Shown here: in pieces, positions 1 through 10,967 of the stretch
Position numbering within the stretch: the first letter of the stretch is position 1
How the letters are laid out: each line of letters opens with the position of its first letter
Source: Archivesica marissinica
Taxonomy: Eukaryota; Mollusca; Bivalvia; Venerida; Vesicomyidae
Direction: 5' to 3'
DNA length: 64,000 nucleotides
NCBI GenBank assembly: GCA_014843695.1
Contig: CM026391.1
Span: forward strand, 38,501,515-38,565,514
Program-made: the position numbers and the translations under genes
Notes under the pieces: model-generated
Databases searched by the model: none
What the model saw: the letters and a program-made list of their open reading frames with translations, nothing else
What the model was told of the DNA's origin: nothing

Positions 1-345
1 CGCCAGCTACCCGCCATCTACATCAGGATCAGACTAAAACACCCGCCGCCAGCTACCCGCCATCTACATCAGGATCAAACACCCGCCGCCAGCTACCCGC
101 CATCTACACCAGGATCAGACTAAAACACCCGCCGCCAGCTACCCGCCATCTACACCAGGATCAGGCTACAACACTCGCCGCCAGCTACCCACCATCTACA
201 CCAGGATCAGGCTACAACACTCGCCGCCAGCTACCCACCATCTACACCAGGATCATGCTAAAACACCCGCCGCCAGCTACCCGCCATCTACATCAGGATC
301 AAGCTAAGATACCCGCCGCCAGCTACCCGCCATCTACAGCACCGA
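1..345. repeat. 46-bp minisatellite, cut by the window edge
   Basis: Eight head-to-tail copies of a 46-bp unit centred on CGCCAGCTACCCGCCATCTA, starting at 1, 47, 87, 133, 179, 225, 271 and 317. The copy at 47 is shortened to 40 bp. Units differ by single bases (cacc/catc, cagact/caggct). There is no credible reading frame. The array probably continues to the left of the window. Confidence 0.95.
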
Positions 346-880
346 GCATTGCTGTCTCGCCAAGTAGGGAAGTTACTTTGAGGCTACTCATACTGAGTCA
401 CACGGCCTGTTCTGTTCCGATAACGAGGCTGGCATCAGCAAAGTCCTTGACCAATTTTCCTACTGTGAGCTGTGTCTATGTCACGACGTGCACGTTGTGG
501 AGGAGTGACCTGGTGAGCAGACATGTAAACTGAACTATATACTAGAAATGCATCAGTACATGATTCAATGGACAAATATTTTGTATTTGTTTTTCTTTTT
601 TTGTAAATACTTTGAGGTTTTGTTAGTAATTCACATGTTTGACAAATTGCAATATCAAGGCCAGTGCTAACCTGCACAGGGATCATTGTGTAACATACAA
701 CATCTCTACTTGTGGAATTACTAAATCAATCAGCGTAAGCTCTTCAGCCTCTGGCCATCTGTGCTTTGCGGCACTGCACGCATCATCTTTAACCAATGTT
801 GCCATTATACGGATTGTGCACGCAGACGATGCGTGACGCTTCCGGTTATGGCTTTTTAAGCCTCCATACGAAAGAGTTAA
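346..880. other. intergenic, no gene seen
   Basis: AT-rich single-copy-looking DNA. Short open frames of 65-92 codons occur on both strands but overlap each other, lack recognisable domains and look like chance. I see no RNA gene or transposon end here. Confidence 0.6.
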
Positions 881-914
881 ACTCAGTTGAGCATGAGATC
901 ATGCTCAACTGAGT
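881..914. repeat. perfect 34-bp palindrome with 2-bp centre
   Basis: Two perfectly complementary 16-base arms (ACTCAGTTGAGCATGA and its complement) are separated by GA. The sequence can form a tight hairpin or cruciform, or bind a dimeric protein. It lies 110 bp upstream of the 42-bp GC-rich array. Function is unknown, and a remnant of a foldback element is possible. Confidence 0.85.
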
Positions 915-1023
915 ACAGTCTCAAAACGTTTTATAACCTACGATTCGTTTTGAGTCGAGTTTAGAGCTGAGATCAAAAAAGTGTTATAACCTCGGGGCCA
1001 GATGAACATTGGCATCCACTATG

Positions 1024-1480
1024 ATGTACCTCACCGCGGCCGGAACACTGACTCTCAAGCCCCGGATGTACCTCACCGCGGCCGGAACACTGACTCTCAA
1101 GTCCCGGATGTACCTCACCGCGGCCGGAACACTGACTCTCAAGCCCCGGATGTACCTCACCGCGGCCGGAACACTGACTCTCAAGCCCCGGATGTACCTC
1201 ACCGCGGCCGGAACACTGACTCTCAAGCCCGATGTACCGCGGCCGGAACACTGACTCTCAAGCCCCGGATGTACCTCACCGCGGCCGGAACACTGACTCT
1301 CAAGTCCCGGATGTACCTCACCGCGGCCGGAACACTGACTCTCAAGCCCCGGATGTACCTCACCGCGGCCGGATCACTGACTCTCAAGCCCCGGATGTAC
1401 CTCACCGCGGCCGGAACACTGACTCTCAAGCCCCGGATGTACCTCACCGCGGCCGGAACACTGACTCTCAAGCCCCGAAT
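1024..1480. repeat. 42-bp GC-rich minisatellite (11 copies)
   Basis: Eleven copies of a 42-bp unit containing CACCGCGGCCGGAACACTGA, at 1024, 1066, 1108, 1150, 1192, 1230 (a 5-bp-shorter copy), 1267, 1309, 1351, 1393 and 1435. Because 42 is a multiple of three and the unit has few stops, several frames stay open (for example a 14-residue MYLTAAGTLTLKPR repeat). The short copy shifts the frame without harm, which argues against coding. The unit is much more GC-rich and CpG-dense than its surroundings. Confidence 0.93.
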
Positions 1481-1722
1481 GACAATCACAGTCGGTTGAA
1501 CTAAATTAAAATTTAACAACAGTGAACACATTACTCGATTTGAGTGTTCCCGGTCCAGTTGTGCCACTGGCTGTACATCCCGTTTTCATATCTATTCCAT
1601 CAAATACTGCTCTGTGATATCACAACATTCACCAGTCTGGAAAGCTACCCTGCTTTAGTATTAATGGCTTTACCATGCTTAACAGCGGTGTTCTGAAACT
1701 GACCTTGGTCTTTCGTTTGTTG

Positions 1723-1946
1723 CGTGTGTGTTTTACGTTTATTTATCGTCGCTACCGGTTGCCCATATGAGCGACGCCTCCTGAAGAGATTAGTCATTTT
1801 AGATTTTTGGAGGACAGTGCGATGATACAGACAGAGATCCATTCCAGAGTCTCCTCTTGTTATGTTGTGTGCACGGTTTAAAGCACCGCTTAAAGATTCA
1901 TCTGAAAGACTGTTAATTTCATTAGGGGCAGACGGGGATCGAACTC
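1723..1946 (-). mobile_element. SINE-A copy, 5'-truncated
   Basis: Minus-strand copy of the tRNA-headed SINE that is most abundant in this window (called SINE-A here). The conserved tail, read on this strand, is at 1723-1790 (complement of GTAGCGACGATAAATAAACG). The copy ends inside the tRNA-like head near 'gcagacggggatcgaac', so the A-box part of the head is gone. Confidence 0.85.
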
Positions 1947-2355
1947 GTGTGTTGCCCTCCCTAGTTTCTTGATAATGATATGATTCCAGATTAAAATTAA
2001 TTAAATAAGCTAATTATTTATATTACGTATTAATAAATGTAGAATTGCACTTATACACTGTACATGCATTTCAATAATATGATTCTTTAAGTCGCTAATG
2101 GTTTAAGCCCTTTGAATATTGGTACAAATACAATCCCGGTGCCGTAGCTTCTCTAAATACATGCTCGGTGCTTCAGCAAGTTTGTGTTGACAACAGAAGC
2201 TGATAATTGTTACTAATGCTCACAGATATACGATGTGAGTAGCTTTCGCTAGGTTAGCGCCAACCAATTCTAAAATTGAGGCATCAAGCTACGCCCTAGC
2301 ACACACTTGTATGACGTTTCAAACATAGACGAACGCACCTATTACTTACACTATT

Positions 2356-2538
2356 AGACAGATCTGTAGTCCATTGGTAACACACTGGACTGGTAATCCA
2401 GGGATAGCAGGTTCGATCCCCCGTCTGACACCATAATAACATTAACAGTCTTTCAGATGGGACGTTAAACCGAGGTCTCGTGTCCGTGCTTTACACCGTG
2501 CACGTAAACGAACAAGAGGAGATTCTGGAATGGGTGTA
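2356..2538 (+). mobile_element. SINE-A copy, 3'-truncated
   Basis: It starts with the tRNA-like head (GATCTGTAGTCCATTGGTAA...GGTTCGATCCCCCGTCTG, with an obvious B box GGTTCGATCC) and continues through the body until 'gattctggaatgggtgta'. The conserved 3' tail is missing. The anticodon-like loop reads CTGGTAA (GGT), so the head resembles tRNA-Thr. It is SINE-derived rather than a working tRNA. Confidence 0.85.
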
Positions 2539-3311
2539 TCCGCAGATAATTAAAGCAGCACTATATCGTAATAAATGATGTGTTTTGGTAAAATATAAAT
2601 ACTAATGTATGTGTGTTTACAAAAATCGAAATAGTCGCTCAAAAAACGGTACAAATCCAATAAATATACACTGTTGTATACGCGAATTGTTTATCAACAA
2701 ACGAAATGTGTTTATCAACACACGAAATGTAGACATGCACAGCGCGCATGCGTGAAACAACAGCGGATGTAGAAACGCACGTTGGAATGTCAACATATTT
2801 TGAACATGAAATACTATCTTCCTCTAATGTGGAATCCCTCGCGGGGATGTAGACATGTCCCTAAAATACTTAGATAACAGAAGTATGAATCGACATCTCA
2901 AATAATTCAATTAAAAAAGACAACGTGGGACAAATGGGGACGCTGCATTCCGAATGTAAACAAGTGCGGACGATGCGTTCCGATTGTAAACAAGTGCTTG
3001 ACAGACCGACTAGGAAAGTCCTACTTTCGGTTTCGAGTTTTGATTTTTTTTCCACTGTTTACTAATTGAACATAATTATACAAATTATAATGTAAAAATG
3101 CGTAGCAGCGTTAGCTACCCATACGTTAAATTTGAATTTTGCAAGTATCTTTTATTTCATACGATATAGAGCTGCTTTAATACAAATATGATATGAAGCA
3201 AAATTTATATAAAATTCCTTTGGTGCAAGTCACCAAGATAATCCTGACGAGTTTTCTGGAACCATCCGACATGCGTTCGTGCATTATTACATCTACATAC
3301 ATTCTCAAGTA
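2539..3311. other. intergenic, no gene seen
   Basis: AT-rich DNA with two small direct duplications: 'gtttatcaaca.acgaaatgt' near 2690-2730 and 'cgttccgA/attgtaaacaagtgc' near 2945-3000. Open frames are short and have no recognisable product. Confidence 0.55.
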
Positions 3312-3564
3312 GTACCAGGGATCGCAGGTTCGATCCCCCGTCTGATCCTAATAAAATTAACAGTCTTTCAGATGGGACGTTAAACCGAGGTCTCGTGTCG
3401 GTGCTTTACACCGTGCACGTAAACGAACCAGAGAAGACTCTGGAATGGGTCTCTTTCTGTATCATTGCACTATCCTCCAAAATCTAAAATAACTAATCTC
3501 TTCATGAGGCGTCGCTCATATGGGCAACCGGTAGCGACGATAAATAAACGTAAAACACACACAC
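3312..3564 (+). mobile_element. SINE-A copy lacking the first half of the head
   Basis: It begins at 'gtaccagggatcgcaggttcg' (B-box half of the tRNA-like head), runs through the complete body and ends in the conserved tail GGCAACCGGTAGCGACGATA followed by a CA-rich run. It is shortened by about 45 bases at the 5' end, as expected from incomplete reverse transcription. Confidence 0.88.
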
Positions 3565-3825
3565 ATTATTATTATTATTCAGTATTTGCCATAAAAACAA
3601 GCATAGTGTTGGACACAATTATGTATAATCAATGCGTATTAAGCATGCATAGTTGCATCCACCATTGTACAATGAACGCATGTGTTTGTAATATTTCGAT
3701 CAATAATCAATGTCTCTTTTCAAATATAAAGCAAACCTTTAGCTAATACAAACATTACATTGTAAATTGAATCGATATTTTTATTAACTTAGTTTGAACA
3801 AAGTGGCATATTACATTGATATACG

Positions 3826-3947
3826 TATCAGAGGTATAGATCACCTGAACAAAACTGGACGTGTATTAACGTGTTCATTAACTTTTTAAAAAGATTGATA
3901 TATTTGGTTATTTTGGTTCATAACGACTTCAACGGATACCAATAAAC
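3826..3947 (+). promoter_or_regulatory. conserved 5' flank of the UNG-like gene
   Basis: The 122 bases before the ATG differ from the right-arm copy (62087-62208) at about 3 positions, against massive change inside the gene. It includes an AT-rich stretch CTTTTTAAAAAGATTGATAT about 60 bases before the ATG that could serve as a TATA-like element. The start context AAACATGAA has A at -3. The promoter role is inference from position only. Confidence 0.35.
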
Positions 3948-4724
3948 ATGAATCAGCCGACTGACGTAGATATATTTTTAAACGAAAATAATGTTCATGC
4001 GGATTGGATAACTTTTATTAGAGAAGAACCTGATTTACTTGATGAATTAACCAGAAGCCTTGGAGTAGTTGAGGAATTCGGTGATACAATCATTCCAAGG
4101 CGAAATCTGATACTTCGAGCACTGACGATATGCTCACCTGCAGACATAAAGGTTGTCCTAATTGCACAAGATCCTATTCCGAATGGATACCTTGCAACTG
4201 GACTGGCATTCTCCTTTCCACAGGGAAATACTGACACTAGTTCTCCCTCCATGAATATAATGCACGAAGCACTTCGGAACGCTAATTTACGGAACACGAA
4301 TAACGCATCGTGTTGTCACGAATCCTGGGCCAATAATGGAGTCTTACTACTGAACGCTGTCCTCACCATTGATCCACAGCTTTGTTACGATAAGCACAAG
4401 CAAGCTTGGATCAGCTTTACAAATAAATTGGTCCGCAAATTGTGCCAACAAAACAATAATTTATATATCATCTGTTGGGGAACAAACGCCAATGACATAG
4501 CTAATGGGTTAAGTGATATCGATCCTTACAAACAACAATGCACACATGACTGCACAGAGAAGACCCACGACAACTGCAGGCTTTTCGTATCGGACCATCC
4601 GACATTTCCAAAAAAAAATGTTGCTAAAAACAACTTCCCCACAGAAGGACCAAAGCAGTTCAAACGTATCAACAGGTGTTACAAGGGTATCTTCAAGTCG
4701 GCACGGAACGACCAAAACGATTGA
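3948..4724 (+). CDS. uracil-DNA glycosylase-like protein, left copy (258 aa)
   Basis: Intronless 258-codon frame with the motif order of family-1 uracil-DNA glycosylases. AQDPIP (residues 73-78) stands where the family has GQDPYH. GLAFSF (85-90) supplies the stacking Phe88, GVLLLNAVLT (131-140) the uracil-reading Asn136, and SDHPTFP (215-221) the His217 of the HPSPLS motif. The Asp75-Phe88 spacing of 13 equals that of E. coli Ung (64 to 77). The Tyr that keeps thymine out of the pocket is Ile77, and the next His is Pro78, so specificity or activity may be altered. There is no signal peptide or membrane segment. Compared with the right-arm copy it has about 70 replacements and only 3 silent differences, and it extends 8 residues further because TCG replaces the other copy's TAG stop. 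A nuclear or cytoplasmic DNA-binding or repair role is inferred; enzymatic activity is uncertain. Confidence 0.82.
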   Translation: MNQPTDVDIFLNENNVHADWITFIREEPDLLDELTRSLGVVEEFGDTIIPRRNLILRALTICSPADIKVVLIAQDPIPNGYLATGLAFSFPQGNTDTSSPSMNIMHEALRNANLRNTNNASCCHESWANNGVLLLNAVLTIDPQLCYDKHKQAWISFTNKLVRKLCQQNNNLYIICWGTNANDIANGLSDIDPYKQQCTHDCTEKTHDNCRLFVSDHPTFPKKNVAKNNFPTEGPKQFKRINRCYKGIFKSARNDQND

Positions 4725-4924
4725 ACAAGAAGTTCCCTGGCGCCAGACGTACCAAAAGTTAATCTACCATGAGGACCTCATCATATATACAAATCAAAGA
4801 ATAGGGCTATAAGTGAAAACTACACATTGGAACTATTTAGTAAACGTTGAAAAGTACAGAAACTATATATTATATGTTATGGAATATGATGATATATGGA
4901 ATTGTCCAGTAGAAAGTGGGAATG

Positions 4925-4985
4925 AGACAATTAATGACAATAAATCTGAATGAGACAATTAATGACAATACATCTATATCACAAT
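4925..4985. repeat. short tandem duplication, two copies
   Basis: The unit 'aatgagacaattaatgacaat' occurs twice here, after the UNG-like gene. The mirrored site in the right arm (61055-61130) has three copies, so it has changed copy number since the arms separated. Confidence 0.8.
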
Positions 4986-5171
4986 GTGCTTAAACAAAGC
5001 AATTCACATAACTATAGCAAGGGCAATGCACAAATACGCTAAACACTGTGTATAACATTATCTGAAGTAATAATAGTAGAATAGTAGAATAGTAGAACCG
5101 TCTGCGGAAAATATGTGAATAATCCATATTATTATAGGTAATGTAATCAGAGATGAATGTAAGTAATTCTG

Positions 5172-8100
5172 TGATGTGTATATATACACTATGTGTGATG
5201 GATATATATACACTATGTGTGATGTGATGGATATATATACACTATGTGTGATGTGATGGATATATATACACTATGTGTGATGTGATGGATATATATACAC
5301 TATGTGTGATGTGATGGATATATATACACTATGTGTGATGTGATGGATATATATACACTATGTGTGATGTGATGGATATATATACACTATGTATGATGGA
5401 TATATATACACTATGTATGATGGATATATATACACTATGTGTGGTGGATATATATACACTATGTGTGGTGGATATATATACACTATGTATGATGTGATGG
5501 ATATATATACACTATGTGTGATGGATATATATACACTATGTGTGATGTGATGGATATATATACACTATGTGTGATGTGTGGATATATATACACTATGTGT
5601 GATGATGGATATATATACACTATGTATGATGGATATATATACACTATGTATGATGGATATATATACACTATGTGTGGTGGATATATATACACTATGTGTG
5701 GTGGATATATATACACTATGTATGATGTGATGGATATATATACACTATGTGTGATGGATATATATACACTATGTGTGATGTGATGGATATATATACACTA
5801 TGTGTGATGGATATATATACACTATGTGTGATGGATATATATACACTATGTATGATGGATATATATACACTATGTGTGATGGATATATATACACTATGTG
5901 TGATGGATATATATACACTATGTGTGATGGATATATATACACTATGTATGATGGATATATATACACTATGTGTGGTGGATATATATACACTATGTGTGGT
6001 GGATATATATACACTATGTATGATGTGATGGATATATATACACTATGTGTGATGGATATATATACACTATGTGTGATGTGATGGATATATATACACTATG
6101 TGTGATGGATATATATACACTATGTGTGATGGATATATATACACTATGTGTGATGTGATGGATATATATACACTATGTGTGATGGATATATATACACTAT
6201 GTGTGATGGATATATATACACTATGTGTGATGGATATATATACACTATGTGTGATGGATATATATACACTATGTGTGATGGATATATATACACTATGTGT
6301 GATGGATATATATACACTATGTGTGATGGATATATATACACTATGTGTGATGGATATATATACACTATGTGTGTGGATATATACACTGATGGTATTATGG
6401 TGGTGGATATATATACACTATGTGTGATGGATATATATACACTATGTGTGATGGATATATATACACTATGTGTGATGGATATATATACACTATGTGTGAT
6501 GGATATATATACACTATGTGTGATGTGATGGATATATATACACTATGTGTGATGGATATATATACACTATGTGTGATGGATATATATACACTATGCGTGA
6601 TGGATATATATACACTATGTGTGATGGATATATATACACTATGTGTGATGTGATGGATATATATACACTATGTGTGATGGATATATATACACTATGTGTG
6701 ATGGATATATATACACTATGCGTGATGGATATATATACACTATGTGTGATGTGATGGATATATATACACTATGTGTGATGGATATATATACACTATGTGT
6801 GATGTGATGGATATATATACACTATGTGTGATGTGATGGATATATATACACTATGTGTGATGTGATGGATATATATACACTATGTGTGATGGATATATAT
6901 ACACTATGTGTGATGGATATATATACACTATGTGTGATGTGATGGATATATATACACTATGTGTGATGGATATATATACACTGTGTGTGATGGATATATA
7001 TACACTATGTGTGATGGATATATATACACTATGCGTGATGGATATATATACACTATGCGTGATGGATATATATACACTATGTGTGATGGATATATATACA
7101 CTATGTATGATGTGTATATATACACTATGTGTGATGTGATGGATATATATACACTATGTGTGATGGATATATATACACTATGTGTGATGGATATATATAC
7201 ACTATGTGTGATGGATATATATACACTATGTGTGATGTGATGGATATATATACACTATGTGTGATGTGATGGATATATATACACTATGTGTGATGGATAT
7301 ATATACACTATGTGTGATGGATATATATACACTATGTCTGATGGATATATATACACTATGTGTGATGTGATGGATATATATACACTATGTGTGATGTGAT
7401 GGATATATATACACTATGTGTGATGGATATATATACACTATGCGTGATGGATATATATACACTATGTATGATGTGATGGATATATATACACTATGTGTGA
7501 TGGATATATATACACTATGTGTGATGGATATATATACACTATGTGTGATGGATATATATACACTATGTGTGATGGATATATATACACTATGTGTGATGGA
7601 TATATATACACTATGTGTGATGGATATATATACACTATGTGTGATGGATATATATACAATATGCGTGATGGATATATATACACTATGTGTGATGGATATA
7701 TATACACTATGCGTGATGGATATATATACACTATGTGTGATGGATATATATACACTATGTGTGATGGATATATATACACTATGTATGATGGATATATATA
7801 CACTATGTGTGGTGGATATATATACAATATGTGTGATGTGATGGATATATATACACTATGTGTGATGGATATATATACACTATGTATGATGGATATATAT
7901 ACACTATGTGTGATGTGATGGATATATATACACTATGTGTGGTGGATATATATACACTATGTATGATGGATATATATACACTATGTATGATGGATATATA
8001 TACACTATGTGTGGTGGATATATATACACTATGTGTGATGGATATATATACACTATGTATGATGGATATATATACACTATGTGTGATGGATATATATACA

Positions 8101-9019
8101 CTATGTGTGATGGATATATATACACTATGTGTGATGGATATATATACACTATGTGTGATGAATATATATACACTATGCGTGATGGATATATATACACTAT
8201 GTGTGATGGATATATATACAATATGTGTGATGGATATATATACACTATGCGTGATGGATATATATACACTATGCGTGATGGATATATATACACTATGTGT
8301 GATGGGTATATATACACTATGTGTGATGGATATATATACACTATGTGTGATGGATATATATACACTATGTGTGATGTGATGGATATATATACACTATGTG
8401 TGATGGATATATATACACTATGTGTGATGGATATATATACACTATGTGTGATGTGATGGATATATATACACTATGTGTGATGTGATGGATATATATACAC
8501 TATGTGTGACGTGATGGATATATATACACTATGTGTGATGTGATGGATATATATACACTATGTGTGATGGATATATATACACTATGTGTGATGGGTATAT
8601 ATACACTATGTGTGATGGATATATATACACTATGTGTGATGGATATATATACACTATGTGTGATGGATATATATACACTATGTGTGATGTGATGGATATA
8701 TATACACTATGTGTGATGGATATATATACACTATGTGTGATGTGATGGATATATATACACTATGTGTGATGGATATATATACACTATGTGTGATGTGATG
8801 GATATATATACACTCTGTGTGATGTGATGGATATATATACACTATGTGTGATGGATATATATACACTCTGTGTGATGGATATATATACACTATGCGTGAT
8901 GGATATATATACACTATGCGTGATGGATATATATACACTATGTGTGATGGATATATATACACTATGCGTGATGGATATATATACACTATGTGTGATGGGT
9001 ATATATACACTATGTGTGA
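5172..9019. repeat. 24/29-bp minisatellite, about 150 copies
   Basis: Unit GGATATATATACACTATGTG+TGAT (24 bp), with a frequent 29-bp form that adds GTGAT. It runs uninterrupted for 3.85 kb, with variants gtgt/gtat/gcgt/gtgg and a disrupted unit at 6370-6405. Being a multiple of three, it leaves DIYTLCVM- and GYIYTMCD-type frames open on both strands. These are artefacts. The right arm holds just one unit at the same place (near 60835-60860). Confidence 0.97.
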
Positions 9020-9085
9020 TCATATTTATTTCAAGCTTAGCTATATATTGGCTGTGATTCTTGTCTGTGATTCAAAGTATTAGGA

Positions 9086-9447
<362 letters not shown>

Positions 9448-9811
9448 ATATTATACACCTTTATATATATATGGTTACTGATTCTTATATTTACTTGTTT
9501 CTGATTTAAAATAATATAGTCAACGCTAACTGCTAATTGTTATTAATGTGTGATAATTGCATGCATATATATTTTATCAACGCATGTACTGTTTATGTAT
9601 ATAAAATGTATCGTCGTTATTAAATCTAAGCAATATTTTATCTTGATAAATGTACATGTTAGTACAACACACAATAACATCAGTTCACAACTGATAACAT
9701 ATTACCCCATTTGGAAATGTCACCAGATCCGTATTGCATTGACTTTGTTGGAAATGTTGTATATATGTTAAAGGGAATCTCTGAATACTGTCATTCACAT
9801 ATGGCCACCAA
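9448..9811. other. intergenic, no gene seen
   Basis: AT-rich sequence between the CTGT array and the TIR element, shared with the right arm at about 3% divergence. Small frames of 66-73 codons here do not keep a coding pattern between the arms. Confidence 0.5.
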
Positions 9812-10343
9812 TTTAAAGCGACACTACATCAGTGAAAACACAAATGTCTACAGAATGTATTTTCCTATTATATGGCATAAATTGTTTTCAAATATTTGCC
9901 TCAAATACTGATTATTTCAACTAATAAACAAACGTCGTATACGCGGTTTGTTGACATAACCAAATCATGTAAACAGCCATGCGTAATACAACTAGTGTAT
10001 CCTGAATAACACGATTTATGGTACAGATGTACCGTTATATCTCACATGTCTGCCTATTATTTGTAGACTATTCTTAGTTAAATTATCTCTAAATGACATT
10101 ATATCGTGTTTAGTATTGACTCGTATGACAAACAAGTGTCAATTCAGGAGCATAGATGACCGTTATATGAAATCCTACTTTCGCTTGAAAGTTTGTAGAC
10201 CACAATACACTGTTTATTGATGCAATGCTAGTGTTCGAATGTATTCAGAAGAATTTGTAATACCCAAGAATTTGTAATACCAATGCATTTATACGTGAAC
10301 ACATTGATTGTATTTGCTTTTTGCGATGTAATGTCGCTTTAAA
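9812..10343. mobile_element. TIR (MITE-like) element, 532 bp
   Basis: Bounded by inverted repeats TTTAAAGCGACACTACATC (9812-9830) and its complement at 10325-10343, 18 of 19 bases matching. No transposase frame is present, so it is a non-autonomous element. It is flanked by an imperfect direct repeat of about 40 bp ('ggaatctctgaat...catatggcc'). The same element is in the right arm at 59302-59832, so it predates the duplication. Confidence 0.7.
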
Positions 10344-10617
10344 GGAAATCTATGAATGCAGTCATTTCACATATGGCCAACAATTTAAGGAATTATGAGT
10401 AAAATGTGTGAGCTTCCGTCGTTTCCTGGAAGTCTTAACGGAACCACATACAAAGCTCAAACTATGTTTGCAATGAGCTTGCGGTCGTAAGTTCACTGTG
10501 ATGACGAGGTTAACAAAACAAATGTACATATAGTCGAATACATGACACATAGCCTCGGCGCAGACCGATATACACGTAACCAGGGTAAAAACCAGAGGTA
10601 ACAAACCATTTATGATA

Positions 10618-10912
10618 ACAGACGGATCTGTAGTACAGTGGTAACACGCTGGACTGGTAATCCAGGGATAGCAGGTTCGATCCCCCGTCTGACCCTAATA
10701 CAATTAACAGTCTTTCAGATGGGACGTTAAACCGAGGTCTCGTGTCGGTGCTTTACACCGTGCACGTAAAAGAATCAGAGGAGACTCTGGAATGGGTCTC
10801 TGTCTGTATCATTGCACTATCCGCCAAAAAGCTAAAACGACTAACCTCTTCAGGAGGCGTCGCTCATATGGGCAACAGGTAGCGACGATAAATAAACGTA
10901 AAACACACACAG
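10618..10912 (+). mobile_element. SINE-A, full length with target-site duplication
   Basis: Complete copy: tRNA-Thr-like head with A and B boxes (B box GGTTCGATCCC), body, conserved tail ending GGTAGCGACGATAAATAAAC and a CA-rich end. It is flanked by a perfect 10-bp duplication ATTTATGATA (10608-10617 and 10913-10922), proving insertion by target-primed reverse transcription. It is shared with the right arm (58734-59024), so it predates the duplication. Confidence 0.93.
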
Positions 10913-10967
10913 ATTTATGATAGTGTGAAAAAAACTGTATCCAATATACCCCAGGGATGTTTCACAT

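Noticed and set aside
2356..2440. tRNA-Thr(GGT) genes
   Set aside because: Every copy is the head of a SINE with the same body and tail; none has a free 3' end.
3948..4724. UNG-like gene as an integrated viral gene
   Set aside because: Some large DNA viruses carry UNGs, but nothing else viral is in the window and the similarity I can judge by eye does not favour a viral over a cellular origin. Left open, not claimed.
4513..4812. 99-codon frame overlapping the UNG-like C-terminus, present in both arms
   Set aside because: Its retention past the UNG stop follows from near-identical flanking DNA, and within the overlap its changes are by-products of replacements in the UNG frame.
5483..9083. 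Many 60-173 codon frames (DIYTLCVM, GYIYTMCD, VYIYPSHI)
   Set aside because: Product of a 24-bp repeat open on both strands. The right arm lacks the array altogether.
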